Positions 9,494 through 18,268 of a stretch of DNA of 64,000 nucleotides are shown piece after piece. Origin of the DNA: Oscillospiraceae bacterium (GTDB lineage: Bacteria; Bacillota; Clostridia; Oscillospirales; Oscillospiraceae); the NCBI GenBank assembly GCA_015067785.1, contig SVLR01000001.1:16949-80948 (forward strand). Direction: 5' to 3'. The translations under genes were made by a program, and so were the position numbers. How positions within the stretch are numbered: position 1 is the stretch's first letter; the number at the start of each line of letters is the position of its first letter. The notes beneath the pieces are model-generated. The model did not search any database, was not told the DNA's origin, and saw only the letters and a program-made list of their open reading frames with translations.

Positions 9494-11830
9494 TCAATCT
9501 CTTGCTTCCAGATCTGCAAAGGTCAGCTTAATCGTTGATCCGGTTTTTATTTTTGCTCCTTTTGTCTCCGACTGTGCAGTCACCACCACATTTGGCTCTA
9601 AGCTCATATTGCCGGAAATCAAGATATATAGCCCCGCTTTTCCTGCGGCTTCCTGCGCTTGACTTCGGTTCATCCCCATAAAGTCGGGCACTTCTGTATA
9701 GGTAGTTTGCCCTTTATCCCCAAAATAAAGGAGAAGTTGACTGTCCCCCGGCACGTTCTGTCCTGCAGCAGGAATCTGTCCGGTAACCTTTTCTTCCTCT
9801 CCCTGCATAACGGCAGTCAACCCCTGACTTTTCAGCAGCTTATTTACCTCTTTTGCTGTCAGTCCCGTGTAATCTGCCACAGCAACCAGCTTACCTGCCG
9901 CATCATTTTCCGTATAGCTGTGTGCTACCCCAAGATAGGGCAAAATATCCGCCATCACAGCACCGACCGTAGGTGCAGCCATTACACCGCCTGAAATATA
10001 GATTCCTGTAGAGCGGGAAGGTGTGTCAAGAGCCACAAGTACAATATACTGCGGATCGTCCATCGGTGCAACCCCTACGAAGGAAACAATTTTATCCTGC
10101 ACCCGCTGACCGTTCTCGTCAAACACATCGATCTTTTCACTGGTGCCGGTTTTACCTCCGATGGCAAAGCCTGCTACCTGCGCATTTTTTGCCGTTCCTT
10201 CTGTTACTACAGACTGTAGAAGCGAACGCATTTTTATGGAAGTTTCCTCTTTGATCACCTGACGCACTACAGTAGGCTCCTGCCGTAGCACAGTGTTTCC
10301 GTCTGCGTCCTGCACCTCAGAAACAATATACGGCTCTAAAAGCTTTCCCCCGTTGACTACCGCCGCAATTGCCCGAACCAGCTGCAGTGGCGTCAGCTTA
10401 AAGGTCTGCCCAAAAGCTGCAGATGTAAGCGAAGCAGTCCCCCATTTATCGGTGTTAACAATGATATTCTTATCAAAAAATACACCCTTGCTTTCGCCGT
10501 TCAAGTCGAAGCCTGTCTTTTCCAATATACCGAAATTGCGTATGTATTCATAAAAGCGTTCCCCACCCAGCTTCAGACCAATATGGGCAAAAGCAAGGTT
10601 GCAGGAATTTTGCAGAGCCTGGGGCGTTTTTTGAGAGCCATGTCCGGTACTGCGCCAGCAATGGAGCAGCTGGGCTCTGCCCGGTATCTGTTCTGCGCCA
10701 CTGCAATAAAAACCGGTTTCTAAATCCACGGCGCCACAATCAAGTGCTGCCGCCAAGGTCAAAACCTTAAAAGTAGATCCCGGCTCATAACCGTCGGAAA
10801 TACAGCGATTTCTCCACTGTTTCAGCTGTGCTTCCGTAAGTGCCGCATCGTATGCTTTTTTGCCATTTTCGTAAGCTTCACTGCCCATGGGACTATCCTC
10901 ATAGGTCTGACGCAATATCTCCAGGGATGCTTTTACTTTCTCATTGGCGATTTCCTGATATTGATTGGGGTCATAGCTCCCCAAGGTGGCCATTGCCAGT
11001 ATTTCTCCTGTATTTACATCCATCACCATACCGAATGCACCGTTTTGTACATCGTACCGATTGATGGCATCCTCCATTTGCTTTTCCAGTATGGTTTGAA
11101 TAGTTGCATCCAAGGTGAGTATCACATTGCAGCCCTTTTGAGAAGCTACAAACTTTTCATAGGAAAAGGGCATATCCATTTCGTTGTTGCCCTTTGTGGT
11201 AATAACCTTACTGCTGCCACCCTCCAAAAAACCATTATAGGCTGCTTCGATTCCCTCGGAGCCCTGCCCGGAATTATTGGTAAATCCCAAAACCTGCGCC
11301 GCAAGTGTTCCCTGGGGATAATACCGCTTGGCGCTTGGTTCCAAATGAATGCCGGAAATACTATTTTCATTGATAAATAAGCGGATCTTTGCTGCCGTTT
11401 CTTCGTCGATTTGAGCGCCGATCTGCTTATACCGCTTTTTCGTATCCTTCCCCTGCTCAATGATCCACTGGGGATCCTTTTCCAGTATTTCGCCAAGAAC
11501 ACGGGCGATCTCCTCTAAATTCGCTTTGGATTGCTTTAGCTCATGGGGGTCAAGATATATGTTTTCCACCCCCACCGACGTGGCAAGGATATTCATGTTA
11601 CGATCTAAAATCAAGCCCCTATCCGCCATTATCCGGGTTGTGCGGGTCTGGTTTCTAAGCGCAAGATCAGAATAGTATTCGTAATTTACGATCATCAGGT
11701 TATATAGCTGCAGTGTAGCAGGGATGAAAGCCAAGAGCCCAAAAACTGCCGCAATAAGCAAGATTCGGCGGTGCTGCCCGCTATCTGCACGAATCCGATC
11801 GTATTTTTTCTTTTCCCTTCTTTTCTTCAT
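9494..11830 (-). CDS. class B penicillin-binding protein with two PASTA domains (Pbp2x/SpoVD-like)
   Basis: This 778-residue septal transpeptidase cross-links peptidoglycan. It has a basic N-terminus, one transmembrane helix (ILLIAAVFGLLAFIPATLQL), a PBP dimerisation domain with RGLILDRN, and a transpeptidase domain with the three active-site motifs STFK, SCN and KTGT. Two PASTA repeats follow at about residues 645-775. Its place between ftsL and murE matches ftsI/pbpB or spoVD of Bacillus. The PASTA tail and single cluster copy leave open whether it serves vegetative division, the spore cortex, or both. FtsW in the same cluster is the likely glycosyltransferase partner. Confidence 0.92.
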   Translation of the reverse strand: MKKRREKKKYDRIRADSGQHRRILLIAAVFGLLAFIPATLQLYNLMIVNYEYYSDLALRNQTRTTRIMADRGLILDRNMNILATSVGVENIYLDPHELKQSKANLEEIARVLGEILEKDPQWIIEQGKDTKKRYKQIGAQIDEETAAKIRLFINENSISGIHLEPSAKRYYPQGTLAAQVLGFTNNSGQGSEGIEAAYNGFLEGGSSKVITTKGNNEMDMPFSYEKFVASQKGCNVILTLDATIQTILEKQMEDAINRYDVQNGAFGMVMDVNTGEILAMATLGSYDPNQYQEIANEKVKASLEILRQTYEDSPMGSEAYENGKKAYDAALTEAQLKQWRNRCISDGYEPGSTFKVLTLAAALDCGAVDLETGFYCSGAEQIPGRAQLLHCWRSTGHGSQKTPQALQNSCNLAFAHIGLKLGGERFYEYIRNFGILEKTGFDLNGESKGVFFDKNIIVNTDKWGTASLTSAAFGQTFKLTPLQLVRAIAAVVNGGKLLEPYIVSEVQDADGNTVLRQEPTVVRQVIKEETSIKMRSLLQSVVTEGTAKNAQVAGFAIGGKTGTSEKIDVFDENGQRVQDKIVSFVGVAPMDDPQYIVLVALDTPSRSTGIYISGGVMAAPTVGAVMADILPYLGVAHSYTENDAAGKLVAVADYTGLTAKEVNKLLKSQGLTAVMQGEEEKVTGQIPAAGQNVPGDSQLLLYFGDKGQTTYTEVPDFMGMNRSQAQEAAGKAGLYILISGNMSLEPNVVVTAQSETKGAKIKTGSTIKLTFADLEARD

Positions 11831-11918
11831 AATACCCCGACCTTTCGATTATGATGGGCAGCAAAGGAAAACCTCGCTGCCCATTCATACTACTTTATCC
11901 TATTGGTCGGGGCAGTCT

Positions 11919-12383
11919 TTATGCAAAAAGTCCTGCTAAAAATGTTCCGATCTGCTCCCAAAGGGTAGGCGTCGCTATCGGCTCCTCAGGAACATACATG
12001 GTGATCCCGGTCTCAGGTGCATCCAGCTTTGGGATCATACCAAGCGCCAATGCCAGTCGACGAACCTCGTTCAGATCGCAAACCTCGCTAAACTCTGCCC
12101 GAAGGGCAGTGTTGCTCTCCGTCAGCGTATCCACATACTGCGCCATTTGGACATTTCTCTCCTGAGCCGCCTGCAAACGGACCATACCGATGACCATAAA
12201 GATGATCATACAAACTGCCACTGCCATACCGATCAATGCAACAGGATCTACTGTCAGCACACGGCTCTTCTTCCGCTTTACCTTGGGAAGCTGCGCCACT
12301 TTCTTGGGCGCAGACGCAATCTTGCGGGCAGCACTTCCCTCCGTGCTGAAATCTATATATCTGATATCGATCTGATTTGCCAC
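11919..12383 (-). CDS. ftsL: FtsL-like septum protein
   Basis: This is a small bitopic membrane protein of 154 residues. A basic cytoplasmic region (KVKRKKSRVL) is followed by one transmembrane helix (ALIGMAVAVCMIIFMVIGMV) and a heptad-rich coiled coil with leucine/alanine positions (QYVDTLTESNTALRAEF), then a short tail. FtsL forms a complex with DivIC and DivIB that activates the septal synthase. I place the start at the GTG at 12383, since AAGGAGA lies about eight bases upstream and is read as codons in the longer listed ORF. The call rests on topology and position between rsmH and the PBP; sequence conservation in this family is low. Confidence 0.8.
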   Translation of the reverse strand: MANQIDIRYIDFSTEGSAARKIASAPKKVAQLPKVKRKKSRVLTVDPVALIGMAVAVCMIIFMVIGMVRLQAAQERNVQMAQYVDTLTESNTALRAEFSEVCDLNEVRRLALALGMIPKLDAPETGITMYVPEEPIATPTLWEQIGTFLAGLFA

Positions 12384-12406
12384 GAGATTCGTCTCCTTCC
12401 TGATAA

Positions 12407-13342
12407 TCAAAGCTTTTCACAGATCCGTAGCTTTGCGCTCCGGGATCTGGGATTTACCTCCAGTTCCTCCGGAGAAGCCACAATTGGTTTCTTTGTAATT
12501 AGTTTTACCTTCGGTTTATTGCCGCATACACAAATTGGGAAATTAGGAGGGCATGTACAACCCTTTGCTGCCTCCACCATTGCATTTTTAACAATGCGGT
12601 CTTCCAAGGAATGGAATGTGATGATCACCAATCTTCCGCCCTTATTCAGTAGCGGGATGGCGGAGCGCATTACTTTTTCCACCGAGCCGAGCTCATCGTT
12701 GACCGCAATGCGGATCGCCTGAAAGCTGCGTTTTGCCGGATGCTGTTTTTCCCTCAGCGCTGCAGGAGGCATCGCGCTACGGATCACATCCACCAGTTCA
12801 AGAGTCGTTTTAATCGGCGCGTTTTCTCTTCGTCGGCAGATCGCCGATGCGATCTGCGGTGCATAACGCTCCTCGCCATAGTCATATAGGATGCGCTTCA
12901 ATTCTTCCTGAGGCCATGTGTTTACTACCTCGTAGGCAGACAGGCTATCCTCGCCGTTCATCCGCATATCCAGTGGCGCATCTGCCATATAGGAAAAGCC
13001 ACGGGCACCGTCATCCAACTGCGGAGAGGATACGCCAAGATCCAAAAGAATACCATCCACTCCGGTAATGCCCAGCTTTTCCAGCTCCTCCGCCATTTCA
13101 CAGAAATTGGCGTGAACCAGCTTTACATTCTGCCGAAAGGGAGCAAGTCTCTCCCCAGCCGCCCGGAGCGCCACGGGATCTCGGTCAATGCCCACAAGAA
13201 GTCCGGTATCCAATCGGCGGACGATCTGTCCGGAATGTCCGGCGCCGCCCAAGGTGCCATCTACATAAACACCGTCCGGCTTAATATTCAGTCCGTTGAT
13301 GCATTCCTGCAGCAGCACGGAAATATGATAAAAGTCACTCAT
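12407..13342 (-). CDS. rsmH: 16S rRNA (cytosine-1402 N4) methyltransferase RsmH
   Basis: RsmH (MraW) methylates N4 of C1402 in the ribosomal decoding centre. The 311-residue protein has the family N-terminus HISVLLQE, the SAM loop DGTLGGAGHS, GILLDLGVSSPQLD and RGFSY, and the C-terminal FHSLEDRIVK and NPRSRSAKLR signatures. It overlaps mraZ by 4 nt and is followed by ftsL after about 20 bases, the standard dcw order. Length is normal. Confidence 0.97.
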   Translation of the reverse strand: MSDFYHISVLLQECINGLNIKPDGVYVDGTLGGAGHSGQIVRRLDTGLLVGIDRDPVALRAAGERLAPFRQNVKLVHANFCEMAEELEKLGITGVDGILLDLGVSSPQLDDGARGFSYMADAPLDMRMNGEDSLSAYEVVNTWPQEELKRILYDYGEERYAPQIASAICRRRENAPIKTTLELVDVIRSAMPPAALREKQHPAKRSFQAIRIAVNDELGSVEKVMRSAIPLLNKGGRLVIITFHSLEDRIVKNAMVEAAKGCTCPPNFPICVCGNKPKVKLITKKPIVASPEELEVNPRSRSAKLRICEKL

Positions 13343-13767
13343 AAGCCAATGGCCTCCAAAGAAGCCAGTAGCTTCTCAGGTGTAAGGTTTTCCTCTTCAA
13401 AGGCAGCGAAGGCCTCTGCATCCCAGATCTCCGCCTGACCGGCTCGACCCACGATCATTACATCTTTCCCGATCCCTGCATAGGTAAGCAGCTTCTGCGT
13501 CAGCGTGAAGCGGAACTGCTTGTCCGGAATACATTCCACCGCAAAGTTAAAAAGCAGGCTGGTGGCACCAGCACGCTGGGAGATAGACAGCGAATTATAA
13601 TTCTGAGACAGAGCCTGCCAATCCTTAGCAGAATAAATCGTCAGGCAGCTACGACCGCAATTGATACCCACAGTAACGAAAAAGGCTTCTCCCAATTCCG
13701 CACGAAGCTTGGCCGGAACGAACAATCGGTTCTTGTCGTCCAGTTTTGCCGGGTATGTTCCGATCAA
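13339..13767 (-). CDS. mraZ: transcriptional regulator MraZ
   Basis: MraZ is an AbrB-fold DNA-binding protein that forms rings and represses or tunes the dcw operon. The protein has two copies of the fold, with LDDKNRLFVPAKLR in the first and LTQKLLTYAGIGKDVMIVG in the second. The track starts at a GTG (13776) that touches the AGGAGG ribosome site. A TTG at 13767 is eight bases downstream of that site and gives the family-typical start M-IGTYPAKLDDKNR, so I use it (142 residues). It is the first gene of the cluster and lies right behind a row of MraZ-box repeats. Confidence 0.9.
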   Translation of the reverse strand: MIGTYPAKLDDKNRLFVPAKLRAELGEAFFVTVGINCGRSCLTIYSAKDWQALSQNYNSLSISQRAGATSLLFNFAVECIPDKQFRFTLTQKLLTYAGIGKDVMIVGRAGQAEIWDAEAFAAFEEENLTPEKLLASLEAIGL

Positions 13768-13780
13768 TTTGGCCACCTCC

Positions 13781-13822
13781 TACTCCATTTTGCTCCACTT
13801 AACTACCATTTCGCTCCCTTTA
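13781..13822 (-). promoter_or_regulatory. MraZ-box operator repeats
   Basis: Reading the minus strand, four direct repeats follow at 10-11 bp steps: AAAGGGAGCG, AAATGGTAGTT, AAGTGGAGCA and AAATGGAGTA. They share a (A)AxTGGxG core, sit between the -10 element and the mraZ start, and match the known arrangement of MraZ binding sites (phased TGG-containing repeats). Autoregulation of the dcw operon is inferred. Confidence 0.8.
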
Positions 13823-13827
13823 ACGAC

Positions 13828-13856
13828 AGTATAACGGATGATTATCAAAAAATCAA
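13828..13856 (-). promoter_or_regulatory. main dcw cluster promoter
   Basis: TTGATT and TATACT are separated by 17 bases on the minus strand. The predicted transcript start is next to the first MraZ repeat, so bound MraZ would block initiation or early elongation. Confidence 0.8.
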
Positions 13857-13876
13857 TCATTTTCTTCAGTTTTTTT

Positions 13877-13952
13877 CAAAAAAAGTGGAGAAAATACCGG
13901 TTTTTTGCCATTTTCGAACGGTTGTTCTATATAAAATGTCCGGTATTTCTCC
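13877..13952 (-). terminator. large hairpin terminator after clpC
   Basis: GGAGAAATACCGG and CCGGTATTTTCTCC can pair across a loop of about 40 bases, and the hairpin is flanked by T-runs on both sides (CTTTTTTTG on the minus strand). It separates clpC from the dcw promoter. The loop is unusually long for an intrinsic terminator, so efficiency is uncertain. Confidence 0.6.
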
Positions 13953-13962
13953 TTTTTTGTAT

Positions 13963-16290
13963 TTAGCTGCGGAAGGAAAGGCTTCCGTCTGCCCATCTCC
14001 CCCATATTTTGGCAGGTTTTTTTCCGCACCGTAGCAGATAGGACGCCAAAGGCCCCTCTACCCTCTCCTGCACCAACCGGCGCATTTGCCTGGCACCGTC
14101 ACGGTTCTTTCTCTCTTGGCAAAGCACCGCTGCCAGCTCCTCCGGAAGGGTAAGCTGGATGCCGTTTTCCGCGGCGCGGGCAGTTAATTGCCGTAAACAT
14201 TTTTCCGTGATCTGCACCATTACATCTTCTCCCAGCGGTTCAAAACAGACGATCTTATCCAGTCGTCCCAAAAATTCCGGTGTAAAGTGCTGCCGCAGTG
14301 CAGCCTGCGTCTGTTTGTCCTTTCCTGCCGGTTGAAAGCCAAGGCCATCACTTTTCTGCTCACCGCCCAAATTGGAAGTCATCACAACGATGGTATTTTT
14401 GAAGCTGACACGCCGTCCGGTAGAGTCTGTAAGCTCACCCTCCTCCATAATCTGCAGTAAGATCCCCGATACATCCGGGTGGGCTTTTTCCAGCTCGTCC
14501 AAAAGCACCAAGCAGTACGGTCTGCGGCGAACCGCCTCCGTCAGCTTTCCACCTTCCTCATAGCCCACATAGCCGGGAGGTGCACCGATCAACCGGGCAA
14601 CAGATTGTTTTTCCATATACTCGCTCATATCCAAGCGAATAAAGGCCTCCTTGCTCCCATATAATTCCTTGGCAAGGATTCTGCAAAGCTCTGTTTTGCC
14701 AACACCCGTCGGACCGCAAAACAGCATACTTGCCACCGGTCGGCTGCCGTCCCTGAGACCGGAAAGCCCCCGGCGCACTGTCTCCGCTACTTGCATAACT
14801 GCCCGTTCCTGCCCCATTACACTGGCAGATAAAATGGTTTCCAAATTCAGCAATCTTTCCTTTTCATCTGCCGTCAGCCGCCCAACCGGAATCCCGGTCC
14901 GCGCAGATACTGCCCAAGCCACATCCCCGGCGGTAACAGCTCTGGGACGGTGTGCTTCAGCAGGCTTTGCGGCAAGGCGCTGCATTTTGTCCCGTAGCTG
15001 TGCTGCCTTCTCATAGCGGCTATCCCGCACTGCCTCATATAGCTCCTGCTCCAATTCCCGGCGGCGAATACCGTTCTTACCGCTGCGCAGCTCCTCCATA
15101 CGGGCATAAGCCGCACCCTCATCCAAAAGATCGATCGCCTTATCCGGGAGATAAAGATCCGGCAAATACCGCTGAGACAGGCGTACCGCCTCCAGGAGCG
15201 CTTCCTCCGTCACCTTTAAGCCGTGATGCTGCTCGAGACCCGGCTTCAGTGCCCGCAGAATGGACATGGTAGCTTCCTCTGAAGGCTCCTCCACCAAAAC
15301 CGGACGAAATCTTCGCTCCAATGCCGGATCCTTTTCGATAAATTTGCGATACTCCTCCCGGGTGGTCGCACCTAACATTTGCAGCTCCCCCCGGCCAAGG
15401 GCAGGCTTTAAGATATTTGCTGCATCGATTGCGCCCTCTGCCGCGCCTGCGCCTACGATGGTGTGCATCTCATCCACGAAAAGGATCACATCGCCGCTAC
15501 GGCGAATCTCCGCCAGTACATCCCGGAGCCGTTCCTCAAACTCACCCCGGTATTTCGTACCGGCAACCAAATTTGCCATATTCAGGCTGATAAGCCGCTT
15601 GTTCTTCAGCTGGGGCGGCACATTGCCCGCCGCCATCCGTTGGGCAAGTCCCTCTGCGATGGCAGTTTTGCCCACGCCCGGCTCGCCGATCAGCGCTGGG
15701 TTATTCTTATTCTTTCGGCTGAGGATCCCCACCACCATATCCAGCTCCTGCTCTCTGCCGATTACCGGGTCCATATTCGCTACCTTTGTAATGAGATCTT
15801 CGCTAAATTGTTCCAGTAGCTTCGTTGTAACCGCCTCCTTTTTTCGTTTCACACTTGATTCTCTTTCCAGATATAGGCTGTCCACCGCTCTGGAAAACAA
15901 ACACTCTCTGTCCACACCGCTGAGTATCAGCAGTACGCTTGCCTCAGAGCGTCCCTCGCGCAGAACGGACAGGAAGATATGGGTTTCTCCCACCTGCCGC
16001 TGTCCAAGTCGTTTTGCCTCCTCGGCAGCGCTGCGCAGTACCTTTCTTGCTTGCAGGGAAAAGCCTTGAGGTAGCGGCAGTCCCGGTGTACCCCTGCCGT
16101 ATAAAACCACCGCTATACACCAAAGAGTCTCTTCTTCCACACCTGCGCCCCGGAGTAGCCTTCCGGCAAACCCCTCCGACTGCGCCAGCGCCAGCAGTAA
16201 ATGGGCACTTCCCACATAGCTATGTCCCAGTCCTCTGGCTTTTTCTGCCGCGATTTGCAGAATTTTCTGGGCATCTGCGCCGTACTGCAT
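13963..16290 (-). CDS. clpC: ClpC-type AAA+ unfoldase
   Basis: This 775-residue Hsp100 protein feeds substrates to ClpP. Domains in order are the N-terminal double Clp-N repeat (HSYVGSAHLLLAL and RQVGETHIFLSVL), AAA+ module 1 with Walker A GEPGVGKTA, a short middle region resembling a UVR motif (LRDKMQRLA), and AAA+ module 2 with Walker A GPTGVGKTE and the C-terminal D2-small domain. The start is set at 16290 (MQYGADAQK) because GAGGGGG is nine bases upstream; the longer ORF adds an unlikely 21 residues. No ctsR, mcsA or mcsB lies beside it, unlike in Bacillus, so heat-shock control would have to come from elsewhere. An LGF-type ClpP-binding loop (GLGF) is seen near the end. Confidence 0.92.
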   Translation of the reverse strand: MQYGADAQKILQIAAEKARGLGHSYVGSAHLLLALAQSEGFAGRLLRGAGVEEETLWCIAVVLYGRGTPGLPLPQGFSLQARKVLRSAAEEAKRLGQRQVGETHIFLSVLREGRSEASVLLILSGVDRECLFSRAVDSLYLERESSVKRKKEAVTTKLLEQFSEDLITKVANMDPVIGREQELDMVVGILSRKNKNNPALIGEPGVGKTAIAEGLAQRMAAGNVPPQLKNKRLISLNMANLVAGTKYRGEFEERLRDVLAEIRRSGDVILFVDEMHTIVGAGAAEGAIDAANILKPALGRGELQMLGATTREEYRKFIEKDPALERRFRPVLVEEPSEEATMSILRALKPGLEQHHGLKVTEEALLEAVRLSQRYLPDLYLPDKAIDLLDEGAAYARMEELRSGKNGIRRRELEQELYEAVRDSRYEKAAQLRDKMQRLAAKPAEAHRPRAVTAGDVAWAVSARTGIPVGRLTADEKERLLNLETILSASVMGQERAVMQVAETVRRGLSGLRDGSRPVASMLFCGPTGVGKTELCRILAKELYGSKEAFIRLDMSEYMEKQSVARLIGAPPGYVGYEEGGKLTEAVRRRPYCLVLLDELEKAHPDVSGILLQIMEEGELTDSTGRRVSFKNTIVVMTSNLGGEQKSDGLGFQPAGKDKQTQAALRQHFTPEFLGRLDKIVCFEPLGEDVMVQITEKCLRQLTARAAENGIQLTLPEELAAVLCQERKNRDGARQMRRLVQERVEGPLASYLLRCGKKPAKIWGRWADGSLSFRS

Positions 16291-16363
16291 CTTTCCGCCC
16301 CCTCTTTTTCCGGGAAATTTTTCCCAAATGGGCGAAAAAATATTCATATCCATAAAAAAGCGG

Positions 16364-16391
16364 TTGCATTTTGAAAAATCCGTGTTAGAAT
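16364..16391 (+). promoter_or_regulatory. promoter of ferredoxin gene
   Basis: TTGCAT and TAGAAT are separated by 16 bases, about 55 bases upstream of the ferredoxin start codon. Confidence 0.65.
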
Positions 16392-16445
16392 AGTCTTGCG
16401 TTTCCTAAAAACGCAACACAACACATAGAAACTGGAGGGAATACT

Positions 16446-16616
16446 ATGGCTTACAAAATTACTGACGCTTGCGTTAGCTGTGGCTCTTGCGCTGACAACT
16501 GCCCCGTAGAGGCTATTTCTGAGGGCGAAGACAAGTACGTAATCAACCCTGACATCTGTGTCGATTGCGGTACTTGCGCAGAAAACTGCCCCGTAGAAGC
16601 AATCGAGGAAGGCTGA
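16446..16616 (+). CDS. 2[4Fe-4S] ferredoxin
   Basis: This 56-residue protein is too short for the ORF track. It has two perfect cluster-binding motifs, CVSCGSCADNCP and CVDCGTCAENCP, the signature of clostridial 2[4Fe-4S] ferredoxins, low-potential electron carriers for pyruvate:ferredoxin oxidoreductase and hydrogenases. The two halves repeat each other, including CPVEAI after each motif. GGAGGG lies upstream of the ATG, a promoter precedes the gene and a terminator follows, so it is probably transcribed alone. Which redox partners it serves cannot be told. Confidence 0.96.
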   Translation: MAYKITDACVSCGSCADNCPVEAISEGEDKYVINPDICVDCGTCAENCPVEAIEEG

Positions 16617-16633
16617 TTCTCCGACTTTGCATT

Positions 16634-16673
16634 CAGCCTGTGCTGCCGATTATGGTGCACAGGCTGATTTTTC
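16634..16673 (+). terminator. terminator after ferredoxin gene
   Basis: CAGCCTGTGC and GCACAGGCTG form a perfect 10-bp stem followed by ATTTTTCTCTTT. Confidence 0.85.
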
Positions 16674-16689
16674 TCTTTATGGAGGTCCT

Positions 16690-17379
16690 ATGGAACATCT
16701 GCATAACGGCTATACATTGGAATTCTCCCCGGATGCGTTCCCTTTAAGTACCGATTCTGTTGCCCTTGCTCATTTTGTGAAGCTACCGAAAAATGCCCGG
16801 GTATTGGATCTGGGTTCGGGCTGCGGCACATTGGGTCTGTATCTTTGCGCGCTGGACGAAAATTGCACCGTCTGCGGCCTGGAGCTGACAGAAAGCGCCC
16901 ATAAGATGGCGCTGCACAATGCATCTGTTAACAACATCTCCCACCGTCTTAATAGTGTATGCGGTGATATGCGAAACATTCCTGATTTTTTCCCATCCGG
17001 AAGTTTTTCTTGCTGCGTTTCCAATCCGCCCTATTTTTCTTCCGGTCCGCAAAGTCAAAAATTGCCGCTAGCCCGTCGGGAGGACTGCTGTTCCCTTCCC
17101 GAACTGTTTGCTGCCGCAAGCTGGGCACTGCAATACGGCGGTGACTTCTTCATCGTCCACCGACCCGAAAGACTTGCAGAACTTTGCGCCTGTGGCGCGC
17201 AGCATAAGTTAGAAGCAAAAAAGCTGCTTCTTTTGCGCCATAAAGCAGACGGCCCGGTTTCCCTGATTTTGATGCAATTCCGCAAAGGCGGCAAGCCCGG
17301 TCTTATTTGGCAGGAAGAATCCCTCTCCCACCAAGACGGCACACCGACTGCCTATTACCGCAGTCTCTATCATATTTAG
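16690..17379 (+). CDS. TrmN6-like tRNA/N6-adenine methyltransferase
   Basis: This 229-residue class I methyltransferase has the SAM loop LDLGSGCGTLG, followed by the NPPY motif (SNPPYFSSG) that marks enzymes acting on exocyclic amino groups of adenine or on glutamine. The N-terminal FPLSTDSVALAHF resembles the TrmN6/YfiC family, which methylates A37 of tRNA-Val. The neighbouring rsmI gene, nine bases downstream, is the usual partner of this family in Firmicutes (yabB-yazA-rsmI in Bacillus). I set the start at 16690 because GGAGG lies just upstream; the track start at 16627 is inside the ferredoxin terminator. Confidence 0.8.
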   Translation: MEHLHNGYTLEFSPDAFPLSTDSVALAHFVKLPKNARVLDLGSGCGTLGLYLCALDENCTVCGLELTESAHKMALHNASVNNISHRLNSVCGDMRNIPDFFPSGSFSCCVSNPPYFSSGPQSQKLPLARREDCCSLPELFAAASWALQYGGDFFIVHRPERLAELCACGAQHKLEAKKLLLLRHKADGPVSLILMQFRKGGKPGLIWQEESLSHQDGTPTAYYRSLYHI

Positions 17380-17389
17380 GAGGTACTAT

Positions 17390-18220
17390 ATGGCAGGCAT
17401 GTTATATCTTGTCCCCACCCCTATCGGCAATTTGGGTGACATCTCCATCCGCTGCCGGGAGACCTTGGAAGCGGCAGATTTCATTGCCGCAGAGGACACC
17501 CGGGTCAGCATCAAATTACTTAACCACTTGGGTATCAAAAAAAGCCTCGTCAGCTACTTTGAGCATAACAAGGCACAAAAAGGCAATATAATCGTAGAGC
17601 GGATCTTGGCAGGCGAAACCTGTGCGCTGGTATCCGATGCCGGCTCCCCCGCCATCTCCGATCCCGGTGAGGATCTGGTGCGGCAATGCGCGGAGGCAGG
17701 CATTACGGTCTGCGCTATTCCCGGTCCCTGCGCAGTCATCACGGCGCTGAGCATCTCCGGACAAAGCACTGGCAGATTCTGCTTTGAAGGCTTCCTGTCT
17801 ACGGCGAAGAAAAGCCGCCGGGAACACTTGGATTCCCTAAAGGATGAAAAGCGGACAATGATTTTTTATGAAGCCCCCCATAAGCTTCTGGCAACCTTAG
17901 AGAGTATGGCAGAGGTATTTGGAGGAGATCGCCCCATCAGCCTTTGCCGGGAACTGACAAAGCTCCACGAGGAGGTTGTGCGTACCACCTTAGCAGACGC
18001 AATCCAAAAGTATACGGAACAGCCGCCCAAAGGCGAATTTGTTCTTGTAGTCGCCGGCGCGCCGGAAAAGGAAGCAGAAACCATCACCGAGGCTGTAATC
18101 ATCGCACGGTTACAGGAACTGATTGATAGCGGTCTTTCCAAAAAGGACGCCATCAAGCAGACCTCCACCGAACTCTCCCTCCCCAAAAACGAGGTTTATG
18201 ACATATCGCTGAAATTATAA
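17390..18220 (+). CDS. rsmI: 16S rRNA (cytidine-1402 2'-O) methyltransferase RsmI
   Basis: RsmI 2'-O-methylates C1402 of 16S rRNA, the same nucleotide modified by RsmH, whose gene is about 5 kb away. The 276-residue protein has the tetrapyrrole-methylase fold with LYLVPTPIGNLGDIS, AAEDTR, SDAGSPAISDPG and the GFLS segment. The C-terminal SKKDAIKQTSTELSLPKNEV forms the small helical domain typical of the family. AGGAGG precedes the ATG. Confidence 0.96.
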   Translation: MAGMLYLVPTPIGNLGDISIRCRETLEAADFIAAEDTRVSIKLLNHLGIKKSLVSYFEHNKAQKGNIIVERILAGETCALVSDAGSPAISDPGEDLVRQCAEAGITVCAIPGPCAVITALSISGQSTGRFCFEGFLSTAKKSRREHLDSLKDEKRTMIFYEAPHKLLATLESMAEVFGGDRPISLCRELTKLHEEVVRTTLADAIQKYTEQPPKGEFVLVVAGAPEKEAETITEAVIIARLQELIDSGLSKKDAIKQTSTELSLPKNEVYDISLKL

Positions 18221-18227
18221 AGGGATA

Positions 18228-18258
18228 AACCCCAGAGAGCGCAATGCTCTCTGGGGTT
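18228..18258 (+). terminator. hairpin between converging rsmI and the prepilin-hydrolase gene
   Basis: AACCCCAGAGAGC and GCTCTCTGGGGTT form a 13-bp stem with a GCAAT loop. The U-tract is weak on both strands, but the hairpin lies exactly between the two converging stop codons and may serve both. Confidence 0.65.
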
Positions 18259-18268
18259 ACTGTGTCTA

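Noticed and set aside
13877-13900. AAAGTGGAGAAAAT as an extra MraZ box
   Set aside because: It is a single copy on the opposite strand, within a hairpin arm, without the phased repeats seen at 13781-13822.
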